Source of the DNA: Oscillospiraceae bacterium
GTDB lineage: Bacteria; Bacillota; Clostridia; Oscillospirales; Oscillospiraceae
Direction of reading: 5' to 3'
NCBI GenBank assembly: GCA_017397565.1
Contig: JAFQIL010000004.1
Location: forward strand, 22,574 to 86,573
Length of the DNA: 64,000 nucleotides
Position 1 is the stretch's first letter. Each line of letters opens with the position of its first letter. Below are positions 51,189-60,051 of this stretch, piece after piece. Below the pieces are notes generated by a model that had not been told where the DNA came from, did no database searches, and was given only the letters and a program-made list of their open reading frames with translations. Position numbers and translations under genes: made by a program.

Positions 51189-51845
51189 ATGATGATACTG
51201 GAAACCAAACGGCTGATCCTGCGCCCCTGGGACCCGGAGAATGCGGAGGAATTATACCAATATGCCAAAGATCCGGCGGTAGGCCCGCCGGCGGGATGGC
51301 CGCCCCACACAAGTGTGGATAATAGCCGCCAAATCATAAAAACCGTTCTTTCACAACCGGAAGTATACGCGGTATGTCTGAAGGACGGAAAGCCCATTGG
51401 CAGCATCGGCCTGCATCTGAAGGGCAGCACCGATATGACAGATCAGGATACGGAATGTGAGCTTGGCTACTGGCTGGGCAAACCCTATTGGGGACAGAGA
51501 CTGATCCCGGAAGCGGCCCGGGAGCTGCTGCGCCATGCTTTTATGGAGTTGGGTATGCAGGCTGTGTGGTGCGGCTACTATGAAGGCAATGAAAAATCCC
51601 GCCGGGTGCAGGAAAAACTGGGCTTTGAATTCCACCATAAGACAGAAAAGGTGGATGTTCCTTTGCTGCAGGAAGTTCGCACCGGGTATTGCAACCTGAT
51701 GACAAAGCAGCGCTGGCAGAAGGTGCAGCTGTTCTTAAATCAAAAAGAATTGCTGGATATCTTCCGGCAGAAAAATGCCATTTCACAAGCCCAGTACAAT
51801 AAAAGTCTGGGAGACCTCCGGGAGAAGATGGGCATATCTTTGTGA
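51189..51845 (+). CDS. GNAT-family acetyltransferase (RimJ/RimL-like)
   Basis: 218 residues. The opening ILETKRLILRPWDPENAEEL is typical of the RimJ/RimL-type GNAT group; the acetyl-CoA loop is in ELGYWLGKPYWGQRLIPEA, and GCGYYEGNEKSRRVQEKLGF is the conserved back part. A 50-residue helical extension follows. Probably acetylates a protein N-terminus or small molecule. Its stop codon lies inside a Crp-Fnr-type site (51841-51856). Confidence 0.82.
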   Translation: MMILETKRLILRPWDPENAEELYQYAKDPAVGPPAGWPPHTSVDNSRQIIKTVLSQPEVYAVCLKDGKPIGSIGLHLKGSTDMTDQDTECELGYWLGKPYWGQRLIPEAARELLRHAFMELGMQAVWCGYYEGNEKSRRVQEKLGFEFHHKTEKVDVPLLQEVRTGYCNLMTKQRWQKVQLFLNQKELLDIFRQKNAISQAQYNKSLGDLREKMGISL

Positions 51846-51882
51846 TTTGGTCACAGATATCCTTTTGTTTTTTGGCTATACT
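51841..51882 (+). promoter_or_regulatory. Crp-Fnr-type site and -10 of the SDR gene
   Basis: TGTGATTTGGTCACAG (51841-51856), 20 bases, TATACT (51877-51882). Spacing places the site centre near -41, the class II activator position. Same arrangement at 52659 and 53811. Confidence 0.75.
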
Positions 51883-51912
51883 AAGGCCACAAACATAAAG
51901 GAGGTATCCATA

Positions 51913-52659
51913 ATGCGGTTAAAAAATAAAGTTGCAGTTATTACCGGCGGCAGTCGGGGAATCGGCTTTGCCACTGCCAAAGCTTTTTTAAAGGAAGGTG
52001 CTACGGTGGTGATCGCTGCCAGCACAGCAGAATCTGCCCAAAAGGCAGTTGCCAGACTGAAAGAGGAGTTCCCCCAGTCTGCCGTAGGCGGCATCAGCCC
52101 CAATTTGGCATCCTTTGAAGAGGTAAAAGAAGCGTTTCGGTATGTCCGGGAGAATTTCGGCTGCGTGGATATTTTAGTAAACAATGCCGGCGTATCTGAA
52201 AGCACCCCCTTTACCGAATACACGGAGGAAGCCTTTGACAAGGTGATGGATCTGAATGTAAAGGGTGTGTTTAATGCCACCAAAGCCGCGGCAGAATGCA
52301 TGATCCGCAAAGGCAGCGGTGTCATCCTCAGCACATCTTCCATGGTCAGCATCTACGGCCAGCCCAGCGGTCTTGCTTATCCGGCATCCAAGTTCGCGGT
52401 CAACGGACTGACGGTGTCTTTGGCAAGAGAATTGGGCCCCAAGGGTATCCGGGTCAATGCGGTAGCCCCGGGAATCACGGAAACAGATATGATGCGGGCT
52501 GTACCAAAAGAAGTCATTGAGCCAATGATCAAACAGATCCCGCTTCGCCGGCTGGGTCAGCCGGAGGACATTGCCAACGCCTTCGTATTCCTGGCATCCG
52601 ATGAAGCGTCCTATATTACCGGCGTGGTGCTGAGTGTGGACGGTATGGCAAGAAGCTAA
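51913..52659 (+). CDS. SDR-family oxidoreductase (FabG-like)
   Basis: 248 residues from the ATG at 51913 with AAAGGAGG upstream; a longer frame overlaps the GNAT gene and is not used. TGGSRGIG is the NAD(P) motif, NNAG at the usual place, catalytic Ser-Tyr-Lys in STSSMVSIYG and AYPASKFAV, and the end ITGVVLSVDGMARS is typical. Substrate unknown. It carries the same promoter type as trxA and trxB, so it is probably part of the same redox response. Confidence 0.87.
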   Translation: MRLKNKVAVITGGSRGIGFATAKAFLKEGATVVIAASTAESAQKAVARLKEEFPQSAVGGISPNLASFEEVKEAFRYVRENFGCVDILVNNAGVSESTPFTEYTEEAFDKVMDLNVKGVFNATKAAAECMIRKGSGVILSTSSMVSIYGQPSGLAYPASKFAVNGLTVSLARELGPKGIRVNAVAPGITETDMMRAVPKEVIEPMIKQIPLRRLGQPEDIANAFVFLASDEASYITGVVLSVDGMARS

Positions 52660-52700
52660 GTGACAAAGTTACAGAAAACCTATAAAATATGTAGTATCCT
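52659..52700 (+). promoter_or_regulatory. Crp-Fnr-type site and -10 of trxA
   Basis: AGTGACAAAGTTACAG (52659-52674), 20 bases, TATCCT (52695-52700). Aligns with the other two sites as GTGA...GTtACAG. Confidence 0.72.
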
Positions 52701-52731
52701 GTGATCACAAACAAAAAAGGAGGAACAGAAT

Positions 52732-53040
52732 ATGTCTGCTGTAAAAATCAACAAAGCCAATTTCCAAGAGGAAGTTTTAGGGTCGGAAAAGCCTGTGCTG
52801 CTGGACTTTTATGCTGATTGGTGCGGTCCTTGCCGCATGGTGCTTCCCATTGTGGATGAGATCGCCCAAGAAAACCCGGAGGTTAAGGTTTGCAAGGTCA
52901 ATGTGGATGAAGAGGCGGAATTGGCCGCCAAGTATCAGGTGTACAGTATCCCCAGCCTGTTTGTGCTGAAAAACGGGCAGATCGTAAATCAAAGCGTAGG
53001 CGCAAAATCCAAGGAAGAAATTCTGGAGATGCTGAAATAA
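52732..53040 (+). CDS. trxA: Thioredoxin
   Basis: 102 residues, the normal thioredoxin length. Active site WCGPC at 30-34 in DFYADWCGPCRMV, cis-Pro in YSIPSLFVLKNG. It reduces protein disulfides with electrons from the reductase encoded at 53879. ATG has AGGAGG upstream. Single-gene unit with its own regulated promoter and a strong terminator. Confidence 0.96.
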   Translation: MSAVKINKANFQEEVLGSEKPVLLDFYADWCGPCRMVLPIVDEIAQENPEVKVCKVNVDEEAELAAKYQVYSIPSLFVLKNGQIVNQSVGAKSKEEILEMLK

Positions 53041-53044
53041 GAAA

Positions 53045-53073
53045 AACGGCGCAGGTCAAAAACCTGCGCCGTT
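53045..53073. terminator. Bidirectional terminator between trxA and the Crp-Fnr gene
   Basis: 12-bp stem AACGGCGCAGGT with its complement, between convergent genes. Confidence 0.85.
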
Positions 53074-53077
53074 ATGT

Positions 53078-53737
53078 TTAGTCTTCAGCCAGTTGCTCCA
53101 GCTTATCTTCGCCGATAATTTCTATAGTGCCCCGGGTCAAAAGCACCATATCTTCTGCCTGAAAGTATTTCAGCATTCGGGTGACAACCTCTCTTGCCGT
53201 TCCTAAGTGGGCGGCAATTTTTTCGTGGGTGATCTTTAAAACAGTGGTTTGCTCAATGCTGGATTCCTCTAAAAGAAAATGTGCCAGCCGCTTGTCAAAG
53301 CTTTTCCACTGGATCTGTTCTACCAGCCACATGACATCAGTAAAACGGGTGGCCATGATCTGATTGGTGTAGTTGGAAACGGCCAAAGAATTGTCCATCA
53401 GATTCTTGTAAAGATAGGGCGGGATGATCCAAAACTCCGTTTCCTTTTCCGCGGTGATGGTGATCTCAAACTGGATGGAGTTCATGATACACGAAGCGGA
53501 GAACAGGCAAATATCCCGGGCAAATAGCCGGTAAAGGGTGATCTCCCGGCCTTCGTCAGAGGTCATATAGGCTCTGAGCTGCCCATCGCGAATGATCAGC
53601 AGCCCCATGCAGGTGGTATCGCCGTTGTGCAAGATCGTGCCGGGGGGCACGGTGCGCATGGATGCATGGGCATCCAAAAGCGCTTGCTGCTCCTTCGTCA
53701 GCTTATCATAGATGGGAAAATACTCCGATAATGCCAT
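53078..53737 (-). CDS. Crp/Fnr-family transcriptional regulator
   Basis: 219 residues from the ATG at 53737. Residues about 15-115 are a cyclic-nucleotide-binding-type sensor domain (VPPGTILHNGDTTCMGLLII); the C-terminal winged helix has KITHEKIAAHLGTAREVVTR, whose REVVTRMLK recognition helix fits TGTGA half-sites. Cys at 43, 76 and 82 could sense redox, though no FNR-type four-Cys cluster is present. It is embedded among three genes with matching promoter sites. Confidence 0.88.
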   Translation of the reverse strand: MALSEYFPIYDKLTKEQQALLDAHASMRTVPPGTILHNGDTTCMGLLIIRDGQLRAYMTSDEGREITLYRLFARDICLFSASCIMNSIQFEITITAEKETEFWIIPPYLYKNLMDNSLAVSNYTNQIMATRFTDVMWLVEQIQWKSFDKRLAHFLLEESSIEQTTVLKITHEKIAAHLGTAREVVTRMLKYFQAEDMVLLTRGTIEIIGEDKLEQLAED

Positions 53738-53810
53738 AGTATCCGCCTCATTTCTTGTTTCTGGTTTCAAAATAGCACATTTTTGCAAACAAGTCAATGC
53801 TTTCTCTTTG

Positions 53811-53852
53811 GGTGACCTTGTCACAGAAATTATGTTTCAAATTGGGTAAACT
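53811..53852 (+). promoter_or_regulatory. Crp-Fnr-type site and -10 of trxB
   Basis: GGTGACCTTGTCACAG (53811-53826), 20 bases, TAAACT (53847-53852). It also lies upstream of the divergent regulator gene and could give autoregulation. Confidence 0.75.
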
Positions 53853-53878
53853 AAAGAAAAAAGAAAGGGAAATGTGTT

Positions 53879-54808
53879 ATGAAAAATGTGTACGATGTTG
53901 TTGTGATCGGTGGCGGCCCGGCAGGGTACACGGCTGCTTTGTATGCCGCAAGAGCAGGTCTTTCTACTTTGGTGCTGGAAAAGCTTTATGCCGGCGGACA
54001 GATGGCCCAAACCAACCAAATCGATAACTATCCCGGTTATCCCGAAGGGATCGACGGCATCAGCCTGGGCATGAATATGCAAGAGGGTGCGAAGCGATTT
54101 GGGGCAGAAACGGTGAACACTGAGGTTTTGTCAGTACAGCTTCACGGGGCGATTAAGACCCTGGAAACAAAAAAAGGAATCTATTTTGCCAAAACCGTGA
54201 TCATTGCCACCGGAGCAGGGCACAAGCACCTGGGACTTCCGGAGGAAGAAAAGCTGATCGGCCGGGGCGTTGCCTATTGCGCCGCCTGCGACGGGATGTT
54301 CTACCGGGGGAAAACGGTGGCGGTGGTGGGTGGCGGAAACTCTGCCGCAGCAGATGCTCTGACCCTGTCCCGGATCGCCCAAAAGGTGTATCTGATCCAC
54401 CGCCGGGATACTCTTCGGGCAGAGAAGATTTACAGGGAACAGCTGGAAAAGGCGGAAAATGTAGAGCTTTTGTGGAACAGCAAGGTGTCTGAGCTGCTTT
54501 CCTCGGAAAGACTCACCGGTGTCAAACTGCAAAATGTTTCTTCCGGGGAAGAAAATGTTCTGGATTTGGACGGGCTTTTCATCAGTGTGGGAATGCAGCC
54601 GGCAACGAAGCTCTTTCAGGGACAATTGGAGCTGGATGAGAACGGGTATATCGTAGCGGACGAATCCACGAAGACCGGTATCCCCGGTGTCTTTGCGGTG
54701 GGAGATGTGCGGACGAAGGAGGTTCGCCAGATCATCACCGCGGCAGCCGATGGGGCAGTGGCAGTCCACTATGCCGGGGTGTATTTGGCAAGCCGGGATG
54801 TAAAATAA
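53879..54808 (+). CDS. trxB: Thioredoxin reductase
   Basis: 309 residues. FAD motif GGGPAGYTAALYAA at the start, redox pair C134 and C137 in VAYCAACDGMFYRG, NADPH motif GGGNSAAADA and HRRDTLRAEK, and the FAD end motif GVFAVGDVRTKEVRQI. It passes electrons from NADPH to thioredoxin. HRR supports NADPH over NADH. Own promoter with a Crp-Fnr site. Confidence 0.94.
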   Translation: MKNVYDVVVIGGGPAGYTAALYAARAGLSTLVLEKLYAGGQMAQTNQIDNYPGYPEGIDGISLGMNMQEGAKRFGAETVNTEVLSVQLHGAIKTLETKKGIYFAKTVIIATGAGHKHLGLPEEEKLIGRGVAYCAACDGMFYRGKTVAVVGGGNSAAADALTLSRIAQKVYLIHRRDTLRAEKIYREQLEKAENVELLWNSKVSELLSSERLTGVKLQNVSSGEENVLDLDGLFISVGMQPATKLFQGQLELDENGYIVADESTKTGIPGVFAVGDVRTKEVRQIITAAADGAVAVHYAGVYLASRDVK

Positions 54809-54811
54809 ACA

Positions 54812-54836
54812 TTGGCACGCCGGAGAGGCGTGCCAA
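54812..54836. terminator. Bidirectional terminator
   Basis: 10-bp stem TTGGCACGCC with GGCGTGCCAA between the convergent trxB and acetyltransferase genes. Confidence 0.8.
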
Positions 54837-54841
54837 AAGCT

Positions 54842-55462
54842 CTAGAATTGGGGATCGTCGCAGTTTTGGCGGTAAAGCTCCAGCTGCTGCTCCCAATACA
54901 CCTTGTCTTCTTCCGTAATGGGACGGATCACTCTGCAGGGGTTTCCGGCAGCTACCACATTGGCAGGAATGTCCTTGGTGACCACACTGCCTGCCCCAAT
55001 CACTGTGTTATCCCCAATGGTGACGCCGGGACAGACTACGGTACTGCCGCCGATCCAAACATGGTTTCCGATGGTAATGGGCAGGGGAAAATCGTGGTGG
55101 TATTGCCGCACGCTGGGATCAATGGGGTGGTTTACTGCATACAAAGCGACCTTTGGCCCCAGCATCACGAAATTGCCAATGGTGATTTTTCCGCAGTCCA
55201 GAAACACGCAGTCATAATTGGCGTAGAATTTTTCGCCCACGGTGGTATTGTAGCCATAGTCGCAGAAAAAAGGCGGCTCAATGTAAGACCCGTTACCTGC
55301 GGAGGCGAACAGCGCCTTTACAAGCTCCATGCGTCTGGGACGCTCTGTTTCCAAAGTGCAGTTCAACGCTCTGCAAATGCTCTTGGCTTTGTTGTGCAGC
55401 TTCATAAGCGCGGCATCCGGCTTGTATAGCATACCCTTTTGCTGCAGCTCCTGTTCTGTCAT
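54842..55462 (-). CDS. Sugar O-acetyltransferase (LacA/Maa family)
   Basis: 206 residues. The N-terminal Maa helix (MLYKPDAALMKLHNKAKSIC) is followed by a left-handed beta helix with hexapeptide repeats (IGNFVMLGPKVALYAVNHPI, IGNHVWIGGSTVVCPGVTIG) and the catalytic His in VNHPIDP. It transfers acetyl from acetyl-CoA to sugars, usually galactosides or maltose, as detoxification. Single gene. Confidence 0.93.
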   Translation of the reverse strand: MTEQELQQKGMLYKPDAALMKLHNKAKSICRALNCTLETERPRRMELVKALFASAGNGSYIEPPFFCDYGYNTTVGEKFYANYDCVFLDCGKITIGNFVMLGPKVALYAVNHPIDPSVRQYHHDFPLPITIGNHVWIGGSTVVCPGVTIGDNTVIGAGSVVTKDIPANVVAAGNPCRVIRPITEEDKVYWEQQLELYRQNCDDPQF

Positions 55463-55534
55463 GAAAGATGCCTCCTGAGGTAATTTTTAATCCATCATAG
55501 CAAAATAACTGTGTAAATGCAAGTCATAGAAAAT

Positions 55535-55559
55535 GCGCGCACTGCTTAACAGTGCGCGC
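55535..55559 (-). terminator. Terminator after the DUF1292 gene
   Basis: 10-bp stem GCGCGCACTG with CAGTGCGCGC, followed by TTTT on the minus strand. Confidence 0.75.
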
Positions 55560-55567
55560 GAAAGCTT

Positions 55568-55858
55568 TTAGTTTTCGAAGGTCAGAACATCCTTGTAGCG
55601 CTCTTTGAAAATGCCGTAAACAGCATCCAGAGTAGCTTCATCATTGACAGAGAGGTAGTTTTCATTCTCTTCATCTACAGGCTCTACTTCCAGAATGACG
55701 ATCTCTGTAGCCATTTCGTCAGCAGGCATCAGCACCAAATACTCTTTGCCTTCGTAGTCGATGCAATCAAGATATTCAAAGTCAACATCGGTGCCGTTCT
55801 CGTCGGTGAGGGTCAGAATGTTGGTCTGCTCTTCTTGCAGGATCTCTTCGTTTTCCAA
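55568..55858 (-). CDS. DUF1292 (YrzB-like) protein
   Basis: 96 residues, very acidic. The core ILTLTDENGTDVDFEYLDCI, EYLVLMPADE and VILEVE match DUF1292. The start is TTG, decided by AAAGGAGG 8 bases upstream; no ATG exists in a suitable place. Function unknown. It follows kdgK by 17 bases in the same direction. Confidence 0.87.
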   Translation of the reverse strand: MENEEILQEEQTNILTLTDENGTDVDFEYLDCIDYEGKEYLVLMPADEMATEIVILEVEPVDEENENYLSVNDEATLDAVYGIFKERYKDVLTFEN

Positions 55859-55875
55859 GGGTGTTTCCTCCTTTG

Positions 55876-56904
55876 TTATCGTTGAATCCGACCGGAGCCG
55901 TCGCCGCCGGCCAGCTTTTCTACTTCCGCTACGGTGACCATGTTAAAGTCGCCTTCAATGGAATGCTTCAGAGCAGAGGCTGCTACGGCAAATTCCACAG
56001 CTGCCTGGGTGTCCTTGCCCTTAAGCAGGCTGTAGATCAGACCGCCGCCGAAGCTGTCGCCGCCGCCGACCCGGTCGATGATATGCAGCTCATACTTCTT
56101 GGAGAAGCAGTACTCCTCCTTGGCAACGTTATAAAGCATAGCGCTCCAGCCGTTGTCAAAGGCGGAGTGGCTTTCCCGTAATGTGATAGCAACCATCTCA
56201 AAGCCGAACTTGTCTGCCAGCTGCTTGGCAACAGACTTGTAGCCCTCATGGTTTAAGCTGCCGGCGTAAATGTCAGTGGCTTCCGCTTCAATACCGAATA
56301 CATCCTTGGCATCCTCTTCGTTGGAAATGCAGACATCCACATACTGGCACAGGTCAGTCATGGCTTCCCGGGCCTCAGCGCGGGTCCAAAGCTTGCCGCG
56401 GTAATTCAGATCGCAGGAGATCTTAATACCCCGGGCCTTTGCGGCTTTGCAGGCATCCCGGCAGATTTCCACCAGATTGGGTCCCAGAGCCGGGGTGATA
56501 CCGGTAAAGTGGAACCAGTCAGCACCGTCGAAGATCTTGTCCCAATCAAAGTCATCCCGGCTTGCCAGCTGGATGGCAGAGTGTGCCCGGTCATAGATGC
56601 AGACACTGCCTCTTTGAGAAGCACCCTTCTCGTTAAAGTAGATGCCGACACGCTCACCGCCCCGGGTGATCAGGGAGGTGTCCACACCGTAACGGCGCAG
56701 GCTGTTCACGGCAGACTGACCGATGGCATGGGTGGGCAGCTTGGTGACATAAGCGGCATCCATGCCGTAGTTTGCCAAAGAAACGGCAACATTGGCTTCA
56801 CCGCCGCCGAAGGTGAACTCTACATGGTCACACTGGACGAAACGCTCGTAGTTGTAGGGCTGCAGACGGAGCATCAGCTCGCCGAAAGTAATAATTCTAG
56901 CCAT
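55876..56904 (-). CDS. kdgK: 2-dehydro-3-deoxygluconokinase (PfkB family)
   Basis: 342 residues from the ATG at 56904. PfkB motifs: GGGEANVAVSLANYG near residue 33 and the ATP/anion-hole DRVGGGDSFGGGLIY near the end. DLNYRGKLW and NEEDAKDVFG are typical of KDG kinases. It makes KDPG for the aldolase encoded just upstream (56931-57557), so the pair handles KDG from uronates or pectin-type sugars. Confidence 0.88.
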   Translation of the reverse strand: MARIITFGELMLRLQPYNYERFVQCDHVEFTFGGGEANVAVSLANYGMDAAYVTKLPTHAIGQSAVNSLRRYGVDTSLITRGGERVGIYFNEKGASQRGSVCIYDRAHSAIQLASRDDFDWDKIFDGADWFHFTGITPALGPNLVEICRDACKAAKARGIKISCDLNYRGKLWTRAEAREAMTDLCQYVDVCISNEEDAKDVFGIEAEATDIYAGSLNHEGYKSVAKQLADKFGFEMVAITLRESHSAFDNGWSAMLYNVAKEEYCFSKKYELHIIDRVGGGDSFGGGLIYSLLKGKDTQAAVEFAVAASALKHSIEGDFNMVTVAEVEKLAGGDGSGRIQR

Positions 56905-56930
56905 TTTAATATGTCCCTTTCCTTTTTGAA

Positions 56931-57557
56931 TTAACCGAAAGCAGCCTGGCGGGCTTCGGCGCAAAGCTTGGTAATTTTCTCAAAATTGCCTGCGGCGATA
57001 TCAGCCTTGGGACAGACCCAGCTGCCGCCAACGGCATGGATGAAGGGGGCGTCAATGTATTCCCGCAGGTTTGCGGCGTTGACACCGCCGGTGGGCATAA
57101 ATTTCACGCCAACAAAGGGTGCGGACAGATTCTTCATGGCATTCAGCCCACCGTAAACATTGGCAGGGAAGAATTTGACCACTTTCAGACCCATATTCAC
57201 CGCCGCGGTGATCTCCGTGGGGGTGACGCAGCCGGGAGTGACGGCAATGCCGTTTTCGATACACCAACCTACTACCTGAGCATCAAAGCCGGGAGAGACG
57301 ATAAACTTAGCGCCCATTTGGACTGCCAGCTTGCACTGCTCCAGATTCAAAACCGTACCGGCACCTACCAGCATATCCGGGCAATTTTCAGCTACGGCTT
57401 TGATGGCTTCCGGGGCAGCAGCGGTGCGGAAGGTGATCTCCATCACATCGATACCGCCGGCAACCATGGCCTTGGCGGTGGGAACAGCATCCTTAACATC
57501 CTCCAGAACGACCACAGGCACAACACCGGCCCGGGCCAATCTGCTCAATACATCCAT
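56931..57557 (-). CDS. eda: KDPG/KHG aldolase
   Basis: 208 residues from the ATG at 57557 with AGGAGG upstream. Class I aldolase barrel: catalytic Glu in GIDVMEITFRT, VGAGTVLNLEQC, and the Schiff-base Lys in KFIVSPGFD; KFFPANVYGG binds phosphate. It splits KDPG into pyruvate and glyceraldehyde 3-phosphate. First gene of the eda-kdgK(-DUF1292) unit. Confidence 0.93.
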   Translation of the reverse strand: MDVLSRLARAGVVPVVVLEDVKDAVPTAKAMVAGGIDVMEITFRTAAAPEAIKAVAENCPDMLVGAGTVLNLEQCKLAVQMGAKFIVSPGFDAQVVGWCIENGIAVTPGCVTPTEITAAVNMGLKVVKFFPANVYGGLNAMKNLSAPFVGVKFMPTGGVNAANLREYIDAPFIHAVGGSWVCPKADIAAGNFEKITKLCAEARQAAFG

Positions 57558-57751
57558 TTTTAATAACCTCCTGTGCCATGTTTGGCAAATAGTGCGAATA
57601 CCATATAAAGGAAATCGCCTTGTCAGTTTATTATAATGAGAATTCCTGTTTGTGTCAATCACGAATCTATAGCCCGGTCTTGATTTGCGACAAGTTGCCT
57701 GCTATAATAATACCAGTATTTTGTTGCCGGTGGCAGGAAAAGAGGAACGCT

Positions 57752-58942
57752 ATGAAAAGAAACGGATTACGGATCAAAGCGCTGTGTTTGACGGCTATCT
57801 TTCTTACATGCATTTGCTGCGGCTGCACGCCGCGGGTAAAGGTGATTCTTTTGCCAAATGAAGCAACAACCGCAGCCCCCACTGTGCCCGCAACATTGCC
57901 TTCGGAGACAACCACGCCACCGGATACCCAAGCGCCCACGGAGCCGCCCACGCAGCCGCCCACGCAGCCCTCTACAGAGCCCCCTACCCAACCCCCAACG
58001 CAACCTCCTACCCAGCCGCAGCTTTTGTATGAAAATCCTTTCACAGGAGAGAAGCGGGCAGACCCCTTTACCGCCCGTCCCTTCCTGATCTCCATCAACA
58101 ATAATAAACGGGCCATGCCGTTTTGCGGCCTTAACGATGCGGATATCGTCTTTGAAATGCTGGTCAATTCCCGTTCTACCCGCTGCCTTGCTCTGGTCAC
58201 CGATGTCCACGCCATCGAACGGATCGGTGCGATCCGCAGCCTGCGGTATAACTTTATCGACATTGCCCAGGCTTATGACGGGATCGTGGTCTATGCCAGC
58301 GCCAGCGATCAGGTCCTGGCAGATATGGCAGCGGCGGGGGTAGATAATCTCAATGCCCTCAGCAGCAGAAACGGCGGTGCTTTCTACCGGGAGCAGGGAA
58401 GATTGGACAGTGGCTATCCCAGAGAGCATACCCTGTTTACGATCCCGGCCCGGATGGCACAGTTTGCGCAGAGTAAGGGCTATTCTGTGACAACAAAGGA
58501 GTCTATGGATTACGGCTTGCGTTTTGCCGAAGACGGAACACCGGAATTTGGGGAAACTGCCCGCACCATAACCATGAGCTTCTTTACCGGCAACAAACAG
58601 ACGGTTATGAAATATGATCCTGCCACAGGGCGTTATCAGATGCATCAGTACGGGGCAGATCAAATTGACGGAAACTCCGGCCAGCCTCTGGCCTTCCGGA
58701 ATGTATTTACCCTGTTTGCTGTTAACGAGGATATTGGTCAGTATCATGTGGCGCAGCTGCTGGGCAGCGGAGACGGCTATTATGCCTGCGGCGGCAAGAT
58801 CATTGCCATCAAGTGGCACCATGAAACAGACGATGCGCCCTTTACCTTTACCTTGCTGGACGGAACACCCTTGGAACAGGGTGTGGGTAACAGCTATGTG
58901 GGCATCATTCCCACCGGCAGCGCCTTTTCTTTTAGCAAATGA
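57752..58942 (+). CDS. DUF3048 lipoprotein (YerB-like) with Pro/Thr-rich linker
   Basis: 396 residues from the ATG at 57752. Signal peptide with lipobox ...CICCGC (Cys about 24), a linker of TEPPTQPPTQPP repeats (about residues 45-90), then DUF3048 domains (RPFLISINNNKRAMPFCGLN, IERIGAIRSLRYNFIDIAQA, DGYYACGGKIIAIKWHHE). Anchored outside the membrane; function unknown, presumed envelope-related. Divergent from eda. Confidence 0.87.
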   Translation: MKRNGLRIKALCLTAIFLTCICCGCTPRVKVILLPNEATTAAPTVPATLPSETTTPPDTQAPTEPPTQPPTQPSTEPPTQPPTQPPTQPQLLYENPFTGEKRADPFTARPFLISINNNKRAMPFCGLNDADIVFEMLVNSRSTRCLALVTDVHAIERIGAIRSLRYNFIDIAQAYDGIVVYASASDQVLADMAAAGVDNLNALSSRNGGAFYREQGRLDSGYPREHTLFTIPARMAQFAQSKGYSVTTKESMDYGLRFAEDGTPEFGETARTITMSFFTGNKQTVMKYDPATGRYQMHQYGADQIDGNSGQPLAFRNVFTLFAVNEDIGQYHVAQLLGSGDGYYACGGKIIAIKWHHETDDAPFTFTLLDGTPLEQGVGNSYVGIIPTGSAFSFSK

Positions 58943-58945
58943 ATA

Positions 58946-58999
58946 AAAACACTCCTGTCTGAATGGTTTTGAATAGATCCGTTCAGAAAGGAGTGTTTT
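58946..58999. terminator. Bidirectional terminator
   Basis: 11-bp stem AAAACACTCCT with AGGAGTGTTTT and an inner CTGAA.../TTCAG stem between the convergent DUF3048 and spo0A genes. Confidence 0.85.
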
Positions 59000-59006
59000 G
59001 TTATAC

Positions 59007-59786
59007 TTAGAAATTGCTGACCTCTGCGCTTTTCAGCTGCAGCTGGAGCTTGTCTGCAATGAGAGCAATAAACTCAGAGTTGGTGGGCTTTCCCTTTGTG
59101 TTGGAAACCGTGTAGCCAAAGAACCGCTGTAAGGTGTCCAGATCACCACGATCCCAGGCTACCTCGATGGCGTGGCGGATGGCACGCTCCACCCGGGAAG
59201 GGGTGGTTTGGAAGGCCTTGGCCACCTGAGGATACAGAACCTTGGTGATGGCATTGATCACATCCATATCGCCCACGGCGATGATAATCGCCTCCCGCAG
59301 ATACTGATACCCCTTGATATGAGCCGGCACACCGATCTCATGAATGATGCTGGTGACCATAGACTCGATACTGGTTTTATCGGGACGGCGCAAAGAAAGA
59401 TTCCGCTTGTTCTCCCCACCGCGGATCTCCTCCAGCCGTTCCACCAACGCAGTCAGATCACAGGGCTTCATCATGAAATACCGAACGCCCAAAGCGGTGA
59501 TGGCAGAGGAAACATATTCTGTAGCAAAGCCGGATGTAGCCAAAGTGACCGGCCGTTTTTCCATGTTGGAAATGGCTTTCAGCACGCTGATGCCATCTTG
59601 CTTGGCAAGCATCAGGTCCAAAATAAGCACATTCGGCTTCAGTTCCTTGACCATACGGATAGCCTGCTCCCCATCGCCGGCTGTTCCGAGAACCTGAAAA
59701 CCGTCTGTGTGCGACAAAGCTGCGGAAAGACCGGCGCAGAATTCCTCGCTGCCGTCCGCAATCAATACGGTTGTACGTTGATCCAT
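59007..59786 (-). CDS. spo0A: Sporulation master regulator Spo0A
   Basis: 259 residues from the ATG at 59786. Receiver domain with phosphoacceptor Asp57 in [13 protein letters not shown] and Lys in YFMMKPCD; the acidic pocket has Asp11 only (ADGSEE) where many regulators have two acidic residues. The C-terminal DNA-binding domain has the Spo0A-specific [20 protein letters not shown] and [15 protein letters not shown]. Two 0A-box sequences lie upstream. Confidence 0.96.
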   Translation of the reverse strand: MDQRTTVLIADGSEEFCAGLSAALSHTDGFQVLGTAGDGEQAIRMVKELKPNVLILDLMLAKQDGISVLKAISNMEKRPVTLATSGFATEYVSSAITALGVRYFMMKPCDLTALVERLEEIRGGENKRNLSLRRPDKTSIESMVTSIIHEIGVPAHIKGYQYLREAIIIAVGDMDVINAITKVLYPQVAKAFQTTPSRVERAIRHAIEVAWDRGDLDTLQRFFGYTVSNTKGKPTNSEFIALIADKLQLQLKSAEVSNF

Positions 59787-59901
59787 AAATCCCTCTCCTG
59801 ACATTTGAAGATACTCCCCATAAATCACAGCGGTGCTGTGTGCGACAAATATAATTTAGCACAATGTGCTCCTTTTTGCAAGAATAAATTGCAAACAATC
59901 G

Positions 59902-59929
59902 TTCGACAAGAAACGACACGGTTCGACAA
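59902..59929 (-). promoter_or_regulatory. Two 0A boxes upstream of spo0A
   Basis: TTCGACAA occurs at 59902-59909 and 59922-59929 (TTGTCGAA on the minus strand), 20 bases apart, about two helical turns, on the same face of the DNA. The core TGTCGAA is the Spo0A binding sequence, so autoregulation of spo0A is likely. Confidence 0.75.
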
Positions 59930-60051
59930 AATTAGGCAAAAGGGGATAGTTTTTTCGGGACCCGGAAAATAAGATATTCCGGCGTATACAATTGACGGAG
60001 CGGTTATTCTGATGTAGAATAAATAAAAACTTTATTGGGAGGAATCAACCT

